Positions 56,546 through 64,000 of a stretch of 64,000 nt of DNA are shown here, one piece after another; positions within the stretch are counted from its first letter, which is position 1; each line of letters begins with the position of its first letter. The notes beneath the pieces were generated by a model that made no database searches, was not told the origin of the DNA, and was given only the letters and a program-made list of their open reading frames with translations. Position numbers and translations under genes: made by a program. Source of the stretch: Acidovorax sp. A1169 (GTDB lineage Bacteria; Pseudomonadota; Gammaproteobacteria; Burkholderiales; Burkholderiaceae_C); assembly GCF_030704685.1 (NCBI RefSeq), contig NZ_JAUZDX010000004.1, positions 1-64,000 on the forward strand. Reading direction: 5' to 3'.

Positions 56546-56550
56546 ATAAT
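56521..56550 (+). promoter_or_regulatory. Candidate map promoter formed at the edge of the palindromic element
   Basis: TGAACA (56521-56526) and GATAAT (56545-56550) are 18 bp apart, with CCCGGC between the latter and the ATG at 56557. The -35-like hexamer lies inside the element's right inverted repeat. Transcription would begin at or next to the start codon. Confidence 0.45.
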
Positions 56551-56556
56551 CCCGGC

Positions 56557-57372
56557 ATGAGCATCACCATCAAAACTGCACAGGACATCGAGGGCATGCG
56601 CGTGGCATGCCGCCTGGCGTCTGAAGTGCTGGACTACATCGCCCCCCACATCAAGCCCGGCATCACCACCAACGAAATCGACCGGCTGGCCGCCGAATGC
56701 ATGGTCCAGCAAGGCACGATTTCGGCCACGGTGGGCTACCAGCCGCCGGGCTACCCGCCCTATCCCAAATCGCTGTGCACCTCGGTCAACAACGTGGTGT
56801 GCCATGGCATTCCCAACGACAAACCCCTCAAGAAGGGCGACATCGTGAACGTGGACGTCACCGTGATCACCAAGGAGGGCTGGTACGGCGACAACAGCCG
56901 CATGTACCTGATCGGCGAAACCTCCATCGCCGCCAAGCGCCTGTGCGCGGTGACCTTCGACGCCATGTGGCACGGCATCGTGCAGGTCAAGCCGGGCGCC
57001 CACCTGGGGGACATCGGCCACGCCATCCAGAAGTTTGCCGAAGGCCTGGGGTTTTCCATCGTGCGCGAGTTCTGCGGCCATGGCATCGGCCAGCGCTTCC
57101 ATGAAGAGCCCCAGGTGCTGCACTACGGCAAGCCGGGCACGCTCGACGAGCTCAAGCCCGGCATGGTGTTCACCATCGAGCCCATGATCAACGCCGGCCG
57201 CCGCGAGGTGAAGGACCATGGCAACGACGGCTGGACCATCGTCACCAAGGACCACAGCCTATCGGCCCAGTGGGAGCACACGGTACTGGTCACCGAGACG
57301 GGCTACGAGGTGATGACGTTGTCGGCCGGCTCGCCGCCGCTGCCGTCCTTTGTGACTTCCACAAAGACATAA
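56557..57372 (+). CDS. map: Methionine aminopeptidase, type I
   Basis: The 271-residue product has the pita-bread fold landmarks: GYPPYPKSLCTSVNNVVCHG, DIVNVDVTVITKEGWYGDNS with two metal Asp, FCGHGIGQRFHEEP with the His, MVFTIEPMINAG with Glu, and WEHTVLVTETGYEVM with the last Glu. It removes the initiator methionine of nascent proteins. It is upstream of glnD with 48 bp between, on the same strand. The start has no ribosome binding site and a -10 box six bases away. Confidence 0.96.
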   Translation: MSITIKTAQDIEGMRVACRLASEVLDYIAPHIKPGITTNEIDRLAAECMVQQGTISATVGYQPPGYPPYPKSLCTSVNNVVCHGIPNDKPLKKGDIVNVDVTVITKEGWYGDNSRMYLIGETSIAAKRLCAVTFDAMWHGIVQVKPGAHLGDIGHAIQKFAEGLGFSIVREFCGHGIGQRFHEEPQVLHYGKPGTLDELKPGMVFTIEPMINAGRREVKDHGNDGWTIVTKDHSLSAQWEHTVLVTETGYEVMTLSAGSPPLPSFVTSTKT

Positions 57373-57420
57373 AAAGTCAGCGGGAACCCCGCTGCGCACG
57401 ACTCTTGCGTGGAACACTGC

Positions 57421-60045
57421 ATGGCCATATCGACTGCAACGCCCCTATCGTCCATGACCGAAATCCACGCCCTTCGGGACGCCTACCGCCGCGACAAGGC
57501 GGCGCTGATGGCCTCCATCCAGGCCACGGGCGCCTCCACGCGCGGCATCCGCGTGCTGCTGCGCAAGCTTTCCACCCTGGCGGGTAGCCTGCTGCAGGAG
57601 CTGTGGCGCCGGGCCGAGCTGCCCCCCGACCTAGCCCTGGTGGCGGTGGGCGGGTTCGGGCGCGACCAGCTGTTCCCGTATTCCGACGTGGACGTGCTGC
57701 TGCTGCTGCCCGACGACCGGGCCGCCGATGGCTGCAGCGTGCTGCGCGCGCAGCTCGAAGCCTTCATCGGCAGTTGCTGGGACGCGGGGCTGGAAATCGG
57801 CTCCAGCGTGCGCACCGTTACCGAATGCCTGGCCGAGTCGGCCGCCGACGTGACGGTGCAGACCTCGCTGCTCGAAGCGCGGCAGATCTGCGGCAGCACC
57901 GGGCTGTTCGCGCAGTTCCAGGTGCAATACCGCGCGCAGATGGACCCGCAGGCCTTTCTGGTGGCCAAGACGCTGGAGATGCGCCAGCGCCACAACAAGT
58001 ACGAGAACACCCCCTATTCGCTGGAGCCCAATTGCAAGGAGTCGCCCGGCGGCCTGCGCGACCTGCAGATGATCCTGTGGGTGGCCCGCGCGGCCGGCCT
58101 GGGCAGCACCTGGAAGGAGCTGGCCACCAGCGGCATGGCCACTGCCTTCGAGGTGCGCCAGATCGAGCGCAACGAGGCCGTGCTGTGCCTGATCCGCGCG
58201 CGCCTGCATGCCGCAGCAGGCCGTCACGAAGACCGCCTGGTGTTCGACCTGCAGACCACGGTGGCCGAATCCTTCGGCTACCGCTCGCAGGCGCCCGACG
58301 GCTCACGCCTGCCCATGCGCGCCAGCGAGGCCATGATGCGCCGCTACTACTGGGCGGCCAAGGCGGTCTCGCAGCTCAGCCAGATCTTGCTGCTCAACAT
58401 CGAGGAATCGCTCAACCCCTCGGCGCACGAGCCGCGCCCCATCAACGAGCGCTTCTTCGAGAAGTCGGGCCTGATCGAGGTGGCCAGCGACGACCTGTAC
58501 CTGAAGGACCCGCACGCCATCCTGGAGACCTTTCTGCTCTACCAGACCACCGTCGGGCTCAAGGACCTGTCGGCCCGCACCCTGCGGGCCCTGTACAACG
58601 CCCGCAGCGTGATGGACGGGGCCTTTCGCAGCGACCCGGTGAACCGCGCCGCCTTCATGCGCATCCTGCAGCAGCCCGCCGGCATCACGCATGCCATGCG
58701 GCTCATGAACCAGACCTCGGTGCTGGGGCGCTACCTGTGGGCGTTTCGCGGCATCGTGGGGCAGATGCAGCATGACCTGTTCCATGTCTACACAGTGGAC
58801 CAGCATATCCTGATGGTGCTGCGCAACGTGCGCCGCTTCTTCATGGCCGAGCATGCGCACGAATACCCGTTCTGCTCGCAACTGGCGGGCGGCTGGGACA
58901 AGCCCTGGATCCTTTACCTGGCCGCGCTGTTCCACGACATCGGCAAGGGCCGAGGTGGCGACCATTCGCAGATCGGCGCCATGGAGGTGCGGCGGTTCGC
59001 CCGCCAGCACGGCGTGGACCGCGAGGATGCGCAGCTCGTCGAATTCCTGGTCAGCGAGCACCTGGCCATGAGCCGCATCGCGCAAAAGGAAGACCTGAGC
59101 GACCCCGACGTGATCGCCGCCTTTGCCAAGCGCGTGGGCAATGAGCGCTACCTCACGGCGCTGTACCTGCTGACGGTGGCCGACATCCGCGGCACCAGCC
59201 CCAAGGTGTGGAACGCCTGGAAGGGCAAGCTGCTGGAAGACCTGTACCGCGCGACCTTGCGCGCCCTGGGCGGGCGGGCACCCGATGCCGCTGCCGAGGT
59301 CGAGGCCCGCAAGCGCGAGGCCCTGGTGCTGCTGGCGCTGAGCGCACTGCCCTTCGAGGCGCACAAGGCCCTGTGGGCCACGCTGGACGTGAGCTACTTC
59401 ATGCGCCACGAGGCCGCCGACATCGCCTGGCACACGCGCCACCTGTCGCGCCACGTGGGCGCGCCGCGCGCCGTGGTGCGGGCACGCCAGTCGCTGGCCG
59501 GCGACGGCCTGCAGGTGATGGTCTATGCGCCCGACCAGGAAGACCTGTTCGCCCGCATCTGTGGCTACTTCGACCGTGCGGGCTTCAGCATCCTGGATGC
59601 GCGGGTGCACACGGCCAACAACCAGCATGCGCTCGATACCTTCCAGATCGTGGCCGACGACCAGGCCGGCCACTACCGCGAGCTGACCCACATGGTGGAG
59701 AGCGACCTGGTGCATGTGATCGAGGAAGGCGGCCCGCTGCCCGAGCCCACGCGCAAGCGCGTGTCGCGCCGGGTCAAGAGCTTCCCCATCGCCCCGCGCG
59801 TCACCCTGCGCCCGGACGAGAAGGCCCAGCGCTGGCTGCTGGCCATCTCGGCCAGTGACCGTGCCGGCCTGCTCTACCTGGTGGCCCGCGTACTCGCCAA
59901 CCACCACCTGAGCGTGCAACTGGCCAAGGTCAGCACCCTGGGTGAGCGGGTGGAAGACACCTTTCTGGTGCAGGGGCCCGAGCTGCAGAACAACGCGCGG
60001 CAGATCCAGATCGAGACCGAACTGCTGCGTGAGCTGTCGAACTGA
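57421..60045 (+). CDS. glnD: GlnD, bifunctional uridylyltransferase/uridylyl-removing enzyme
   Basis: The 874-residue product starts with a nucleotidyltransferase domain ([19 protein letters not shown] with Asp89 and Asp91), then a GlnD linker ([18 protein letters not shown]), an HD hydrolase domain ([18 protein letters not shown] at about 505-522) and two C-terminal ACT domains (about 700-780 and 800-874). It uridylylates and deuridylylates PII in response to glutamine. ATG 57421 with GTGGAA upstream is preferred; ATG 57454 is possible. It follows map and converges with paoC with three bases between stop codons. Confidence 0.95.
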   Translation: MAISTATPLSSMTEIHALRDAYRRDKAALMASIQATGASTRGIRVLLRKLSTLAGSLLQELWRRAELPPDLALVAVGGFGRDQLFPYSDVDVLLLLPDDRAADGCSVLRAQLEAFIGSCWDAGLEIGSSVRTVTECLAESAADVTVQTSLLEARQICGSTGLFAQFQVQYRAQMDPQAFLVAKTLEMRQRHNKYENTPYSLEPNCKESPGGLRDLQMILWVARAAGLGSTWKELATSGMATAFEVRQIERNEAVLCLIRARLHAAAGRHEDRLVFDLQTTVAESFGYRSQAPDGSRLPMRASEAMMRRYYWAAKAVSQLSQILLLNIEESLNPSAHEPRPINERFFEKSGLIEVASDDLYLKDPHAILETFLLYQTTVGLKDLSARTLRALYNARSVMDGAFRSDPVNRAAFMRILQQPAGITHAMRLMNQTSVLGRYLWAFRGIVGQMQHDLFHVYTVDQHILMVLRNVRRFFMAEHAHEYPFCSQLAGGWDKPWILYLAALFHDIGKGRGGDHSQIGAMEVRRFARQHGVDREDAQLVEFLVSEHLAMSRIAQKEDLSDPDVIAAFAKRVGNERYLTALYLLTVADIRGTSPKVWNAWKGKLLEDLYRATLRALGGRAPDAAAEVEARKREALVLLALSALPFEAHKALWATLDVSYFMRHEAADIAWHTRHLSRHVGAPRAVVRARQSLAGDGLQVMVYAPDQEDLFARICGYFDRAGFSILDARVHTANNQHALDTFQIVADDQAGHYRELTHMVESDLVHVIEEGGPLPEPTRKRVSRRVKSFPIAPRVTLRPDEKAQRWLLAISASDRAGLLYLVARVLANHHLSVQLAKVSTLGERVEDTFLVQGPELQNNARQIQIETELLRELSN

Positions 60046-60048
60046 TCT

Positions 60049-62256
60049 TCAGGTCACTTCAGGCAGCTTGTCGAGCAGCTTGTCCAGCGTGACGGGGTAG
60101 TCTCGCACCCGCACGCCGGTGGCGTTGAAGACTGCGTTGGCCACTGCCGCCGCCACGCCGCACAGGCCCAGTTCACCCACACCCTTGGCCTTCATGGGCG
60201 AGGAGACCGGGTCCGTTTCGTCCAGGAAGATCACCTCCTGGTGCGGAATGTCCGCATGCACCGGCACCTCGTAGCCCGCCAGGTCGTGGTTCACGAAGAA
60301 GCCCTGGCGCTTGTCCACGGCCAGCTCTTCCATCAGCGCCGCGCCCACGCCCATGGTCATGGCACCGATTACCTGGCTGCGCGCGGACTTGGGGTTGAGG
60401 ATGCGTCCGGCGGCGCACACCGCCAGCATGCGGCGCACGCGGATCTCGCCGGTGGCCACGTCCACCCCCACCTCCACGAAATGCGCGCCGAAGGTCGATT
60501 GCTGGAACTTCTTGTCCAGGTCGCCGTACTCGATGCTGTCTTCCACCACCAGTTCGCCACCCACGGCGGCCTCGGCGAGCGGTACGGAGCGCTCGCCCGA
60601 GCGCACCATGCCGTCGGCAAACACGGCGCCATCGACCGGCACGCCAAGCTTCTGGGCCACGGCCTCGCGCAGCTTCACGCAGGCGGCATACACGCCGGCA
60701 GTGGACGAGTTGCCACCCCACTGCCCGCCCGAGCCGGCCGACACGGGGAAGGCCGAGTCGCCCAGGCGCACCATGACCTTGTGGATGGGCACGCCCATCA
60801 TCTCGGCAGCGGTCTGCGCGATGATGGTGTACGAGCCGGTGCCGATGTCGGTCATGTCGGTCTCCACCGTCACCATGCCCCGGGCATTGAGCCGCACGCG
60901 CGCGCCCGACTTCATCACCATGTTGTTGCGGAATGCCGCCGCCACGCCCATGCCCACCAGCCAGCGGCCATCGCGCACCTGGCCGGGCTCGGCCCGGCGC
61001 TGGCCCCAGCCGAAGCGCTGGGCACCGGTGCGCAGGCACTCGACCAGCTGGCGCTGCGAGAAAGGCCGCTCGGGCTTTTCGGGGTCGACCTGGGTATCGT
61101 TGATGGCGCGGAACTCCACCGGGTCGATGCCCAGCTTGGTCGCCATCTCGTCCATCGCGATTTCCAGTGCCATCATGCCCGGCGCCTCGCCGGGCGCGCG
61201 CATGGCGTTGCCCTCGGGCAGGTCGAGCACGGCCAGGCGCGTGGCGGTGAGCCGGTGGGCGCCGGCATAGAGCAGCCGCGTCTGGTTCACTGCCGTCTCG
61301 GGCTTGCCATTCGGCAAGTCGCCCGACCAGCTCTCGTGCGCAATGGCGCTGATCTTGCCGTTCTTGGCCGCGCCGATGCGGATGCGCTGGATGGTGGCGG
61401 GGCGGTGCGTGGTGTTGTTGGCGATCAACGGCCGCTGCAGCGCCACCTTCACGGGCTGGCGCGCGGCCTTGGCGCCCAGGGCGGCCAGCAGCAGGTCGGC
61501 GCGGATGAAGAGCTTGCCGCCAAAGCCGCCGCCGACGAAGGGCGAAACCAGGCGCACGTTGTCTTTGGGGATGCCCAGGGTCTTGGCCAGGTCGCCCACG
61601 CTCCAGTCGATCATCTGGTTGGAGGTCCACACGGTGAGCTTGTCGCCCTTCCACGCTGCCGTGGAGGCATGTGGCTCCATCATGGCATGCGAGTGGTCGG
61701 GTGTGGTGTAGGTCGCATCGTGCTGCACCGGTGCCGTATCGAAGGCTTTCTCGAAATTGCCTTTGCGCGTGTCGGCAGGCGACCCATCCTGTTCGGGGGG
61801 CTTGTGCGCCGAGGGGCGGGCCGCAGCCAGATTGAAACGGCCGTTGGCGCGGCTGTACTGCACCTTCACCAGTTGCGCAGCCGCCCGCGCCTGCTCGAAG
61901 GTCTGGGCCACCACCAGCGCGATGGCCTGGTGGTAGTGCGCGATCTCGGGGCCGCCGAGCAAGGCGGCAGTGTTGAACTGGCCCTTGCCGAGCTTGCCAG
62001 CAGTCTGCGCCGTGACGATGGTGATCACGCCCGGCGAGGCCTGTGCGGCGCGCAGGTCCATGGACTCGATGCGCCCCTTGGCAATGGCCGCACCTACTAC
62101 CACGCCGTAGGCGGGGTTCTGCACCGCGTCGTGGCGCTCATAGGCGTAAGGGGCGGTGCCGCTGGTCTTCATGGGCCCGTCGATGCGGTCCATGGGCTGG
62201 CCAATGAATTTGAGCTGATCAATGGGGTTGGTGATGGCGGGGGTATCGAACTTCAT
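60049..62256 (-). CDS. paoC: PaoC, molybdenum-cofactor subunit of periplasmic aldehyde oxidoreductase
   Basis: The 735-residue product matches YagR/PaoC of E. coli along its length: ITNPIDQLKFIGQPMDRIDG, SHAMMEPHASTAAWKGD, VGGGFGGKLFIRADLLLAALG, NAMRAPGEAPGMMALEIA, DIGTGSYTIIAQTAAEMMG, PVSAGSGGQWGG and AKGVGELGLCGVAAAV with base Glu695. It carries the molybdenum site and oxidises aldehydes to acids. The gene is last in paoABC; paoB ends three bases upstream. No paoD-like insertion chaperone lies next to it; glnD follows instead. Confidence 0.95.
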   Translation of the reverse strand: MKFDTPAITNPIDQLKFIGQPMDRIDGPMKTSGTAPYAYERHDAVQNPAYGVVVGAAIAKGRIESMDLRAAQASPGVITIVTAQTAGKLGKGQFNTAALLGGPEIAHYHQAIALVVAQTFEQARAAAQLVKVQYSRANGRFNLAAARPSAHKPPEQDGSPADTRKGNFEKAFDTAPVQHDATYTTPDHSHAMMEPHASTAAWKGDKLTVWTSNQMIDWSVGDLAKTLGIPKDNVRLVSPFVGGGFGGKLFIRADLLLAALGAKAARQPVKVALQRPLIANNTTHRPATIQRIRIGAAKNGKISAIAHESWSGDLPNGKPETAVNQTRLLYAGAHRLTATRLAVLDLPEGNAMRAPGEAPGMMALEIAMDEMATKLGIDPVEFRAINDTQVDPEKPERPFSQRQLVECLRTGAQRFGWGQRRAEPGQVRDGRWLVGMGVAAAFRNNMVMKSGARVRLNARGMVTVETDMTDIGTGSYTIIAQTAAEMMGVPIHKVMVRLGDSAFPVSAGSGGQWGGNSSTAGVYAACVKLREAVAQKLGVPVDGAVFADGMVRSGERSVPLAEAAVGGELVVEDSIEYGDLDKKFQQSTFGAHFVEVGVDVATGEIRVRRMLAVCAAGRILNPKSARSQVIGAMTMGVGAALMEELAVDKRQGFFVNHDLAGYEVPVHADIPHQEVIFLDETDPVSSPMKAKGVGELGLCGVAAAVANAVFNATGVRVRDYPVTLDKLLDKLPEVT

Positions 62257-62259
62257 GGC

Positions 62260-63210
62260 TCAGCTCCTTGCCTGCAACAGTACGGCGGCGATGGTGCGCT
62301 CGGCCAGCGTCAGCTTGAATGCGTTGTCGTGCGCCGGCTGCGCGCCAGCGAAGAGCCTGGCTGCCACGGCCTTGGCACCTAGGGGCATCTCGGCCTCGGC
62401 CGCCGCCACGCGCCAGGGCTTGTGGGCCACACCACCCAGGGCGATGCGGCCGGAGCCATTGCGGTTCACGATGGCGGCCACCGATACGAGCGCAAAGGCG
62501 TAGGACGCGCGATCGCGCACCTTGCGGTAGATATGCGTGCCGCCCAAGGGTTTGGGCAGCGTCACGGAAGTGATGAGCTCACCGGGCGCCAGCACCGTCT
62601 CCACATGCGGGGTGGTGCCGGGCAGGCGGTGGAAGTCGGCGATGGGAATCACCCGCGTGCGGCCATCGCCGCGCACGGTTTCCACCGTGGCGTCGAGCAC
62701 GCGCAGGGCCACGGCCATGTCGCTCGGGTGCGTGGCGATGCAGGCCGCGCTGGCGCCAACCACCGCATGCTGGCGCGTGACCCCGCCGATGGCGCTGCAG
62801 CCGCTGCCCGGCTGGCGCTTGTTGCAGGGCATGTGGGTGTCGTAGAAATACGGGCAGCGCGTGCGCTGCAGCAGGTTGCCGGCCGTGGTGGCCTTGTTGC
62901 GCAACTGGCCCGAGGCACCGGCCAGCAGTGCGCGCGAGAGCACGGCATAGTCGCGCCGCACGCGCTCGTGCGCGGCCAGGTCGGTGTTGCGCGCCAGCGC
63001 GCCGATGCGCAGGCCGCCTTCGAGCGTGGGCTCTATCCTGTCGAGCTGCAAGGCGTTCACGTCCACCAGGTGCACGGGGTTTTCGATCTGCAGCTTCATC
63101 AGGTCCAGCAGGTTGGTGCCGCCGGCGATGAACCTGGCGCCGGGGACGCGTTCGACGGCGGCGGCCGCCTCTGCGGGGGACTGCGCGCGTTCGTAGGTGA
63201 AGGGCTTCAT
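62260..63210 (-). CDS. paoB: PaoB, FAD and 4Fe-4S subunit of periplasmic aldehyde oxidoreductase
   Basis: The 316-residue product resembles YagS/Pao[20 protein letters not shown] binds FAD, and [18 protein letters not shown] with [17 protein letters not shown] and PGSGC provides Cys119, Cys129 and Cys138; with Cys157 ([11 protein letters not shown]) these match the unusual 4Fe-4S cluster of Pao[17 protein letters not shown] and [13 protein letters not shown] close the family pattern. The start overlaps the end of paoA by four bases. Confidence 0.95.
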   Translation of the reverse strand: MKPFTYERAQSPAEAAAAVERVPGARFIAGGTNLLDLMKLQIENPVHLVDVNALQLDRIEPTLEGGLRIGALARNTDLAAHERVRRDYAVLSRALLAGASGQLRNKATTAGNLLQRTRCPYFYDTHMPCNKRQPGSGCSAIGGVTRQHAVVGASAACIATHPSDMAVALRVLDATVETVRGDGRTRVIPIADFHRLPGTTPHVETVLAPGELITSVTLPKPLGGTHIYRKVRDRASYAFALVSVAAIVNRNGSGRIALGGVAHKPWRVAAAEAEMPLGAKAVAARLFAGAQPAHDNAFKLTLAERTIAAVLLQARS

Positions 63211-63863
63211 GCTTTTGCTCTCGCCGCCACTTCGGTGATGGCATCCACGATATTCGAATAGGCGCCGCAGCGGCAGATGTTGCCGCTCATGCGCTCGCGC
63301 AGTTCATCGGCCGACAGCAGGGGCCGCGCCGTGAGGTCGGCGCTCACGTGGCTCGGGATGCCCCGGCGGATCTCGTCGAGCACGCCCACGGCCGAGCAGA
63401 TCTGCCCCGGCGTGCAATAACCGCACTGGTAGCCGTCGTGCTTGACGAAAGCCGCCTGCATGGGGTGCAGGTTGCGCGGCGTGCCCAGGCCTTCCACCGT
63501 GGTGACCTGCGCGCCCTCGTGCATCACGGCCAGGGTCAGGCACGAATTGATGCGCCGACCATCCACCATCACCGTGCAGGCGCCGCACTGGCCATGGTCG
63601 CAGCCCTTCTTGGTACCGGTAAGGTGCAGGTGCTCGCGCAGCGCGTCGAGCAGCGTGGTGCGGGTGTCCACCTCCAGCTCGCGCGGTTGGCTGTTCACGG
63701 AGAACGTGACTTTGGCCATGGGGGTGGGAACGGTGACGCCAGGCGGCTGGGGCGCCACGGGTGTCTGGGCATCGGCGGGCATGGCCGCTGTCGCCGTGCC
63801 GGAAGCGGCGCCGGCGATCAGCAAATCGCGCCGGGAGATCGGCAGCGCAGTCGCTTGTTGCAT
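63207..63863 (-). CDS. paoA: PaoA, 2Fe-2S subunit of periplasmic aldehyde oxidoreductase (Tat signal)
   Basis: The 218-residue product has a Tat signal ([19 protein letters not shown]) and two 2Fe-2S sites: [15 protein letters not shown] with Cys88, Cys93, Cys96 and Cys108, then [14 protein letters not shown] and [12 protein letters not shown] with Cys147, Cys150, Cys197 and Cys199. It matches YagT/PaoA and would be exported to the periplasm with its folded partners. It heads the operon. No adjacent regulator is visible in the 137 bases left before the window edge. Confidence 0.95.
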   Translation of the reverse strand: MQQATALPISRRDLLIAGAASGTATAAMPADAQTPVAPQPPGVTVPTPMAKVTFSVNSQPRELEVDTRTTLLDALREHLHLTGTKKGCDHGQCGACTVMVDGRRINSCLTLAVMHEGAQVTTVEGLGTPRNLHPMQAAFVKHDGYQCGYCTPGQICSAVGVLDEIRRGIPSHVSADLTARPLLSADELRERMSGNICRCGAYSNIVDAITEVAARAKA

Positions 63864-64000
63864 GTTTTTTTCCTGTGGGGACGGATCAATGCATGCTGGG
63901 CGCTGTAGCCTGCCGCGCCATGGCGGCCGTGTCCTGATTTTCTGTAGGACCAGGCCCCGCCCTCCCCCAGTGGACCGGGGGTCAGGCCCGGCAGGCCTGG

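Overview
This window reads as the chromosome of a high-GC betaproteobacterium of the order Burkholderiales, most likely family Comamonadaceae (Acidovorax/Comamonas/Delftia-like). The case rests on strong GC bias at third codon positions, tightly packed genes, frequent GTG/TTG starts, a FimV-like hub protein, a CytX-ThiD-ThiO/S/G/E thiamine region under two TPP riboswitches, a CoA-linked fatty or aromatic acid degradation cluster, and a PaoABC-type aldehyde oxidoreductase. Placement below family level is inference. No rRNA or tRNA gene, CRISPR array, intact transposase or replication origin was seen.

Layout. 1-6.1 kb: envelope and small proteins (Tat-exported intradiol-dioxygenase-like protein, Ala-rich glycine-zipper protein, phytase-like lipoprotein), an Rrf2 regulator without cysteines, and a convergent pair of zinc-ribbon membrane paralogs. 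6.2-11.9 kb: thiamine locus, with cytX and the thiO-thiS-thiG-thiE operon each behind a TPP riboswitch and thiD between them on the opposite strand. 11.9-14.2 kb: FimV-like protein. 14.3-20.1 kb: 3-hydroxyacyl-CoA dehydrogenase, enoyl-CoA hydratase, Crp-type regulator, ACAD10/11-like phosphotransferase and acyl-CoA dehydrogenase. 20.1-26.8 kb: OsmC, YkuD protein, penicillin acylase plus asparaginase, cyclase-FHA protein. 27.2-31 kb: S66 peptidase, a TadA/haloalkane-dehalogenase-like fusion, a small membrane protein, a LysE exporter divergent from a GlxA-type regulator. 32-36.9 kb: orphan amino-acid-binding protein, RlhA, MetY.

37-44.3 kb is the accessory region. A histidine kinase/response regulator pair lies divergent to four exported proteins: a protein built of three exact 39-residue curlin-like repeats, a small disulfide-type protein, a CsgG/HfaB-like outer-membrane lipoprotein carrying extra peptidoglycan-binding-like and DUF4384-like regions, and a Sel1-repeat protein. 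The block has a 169-bp multi-stem palindromic element on one side and a broken Rhs fragment on the other. I propose it as an undescribed functional-amyloid or surface-adhesin secretion locus.

44.5-64 kb is mostly housekeeping: egtB/egtD (ergothioneine), a membrane hydrolase-like protein, DUF1272 with a LysE exporter, OmpW, DUF808, a methyltransferase, purL, map, glnD and paoABC. A second, larger multi-stem palindromic element (about 295 bp) separates divergent purL and map and may shape the map promoter. Several genes have a -10-like box only 6-9 nt before the start codon, suggesting leaderless or near-leaderless transcripts.
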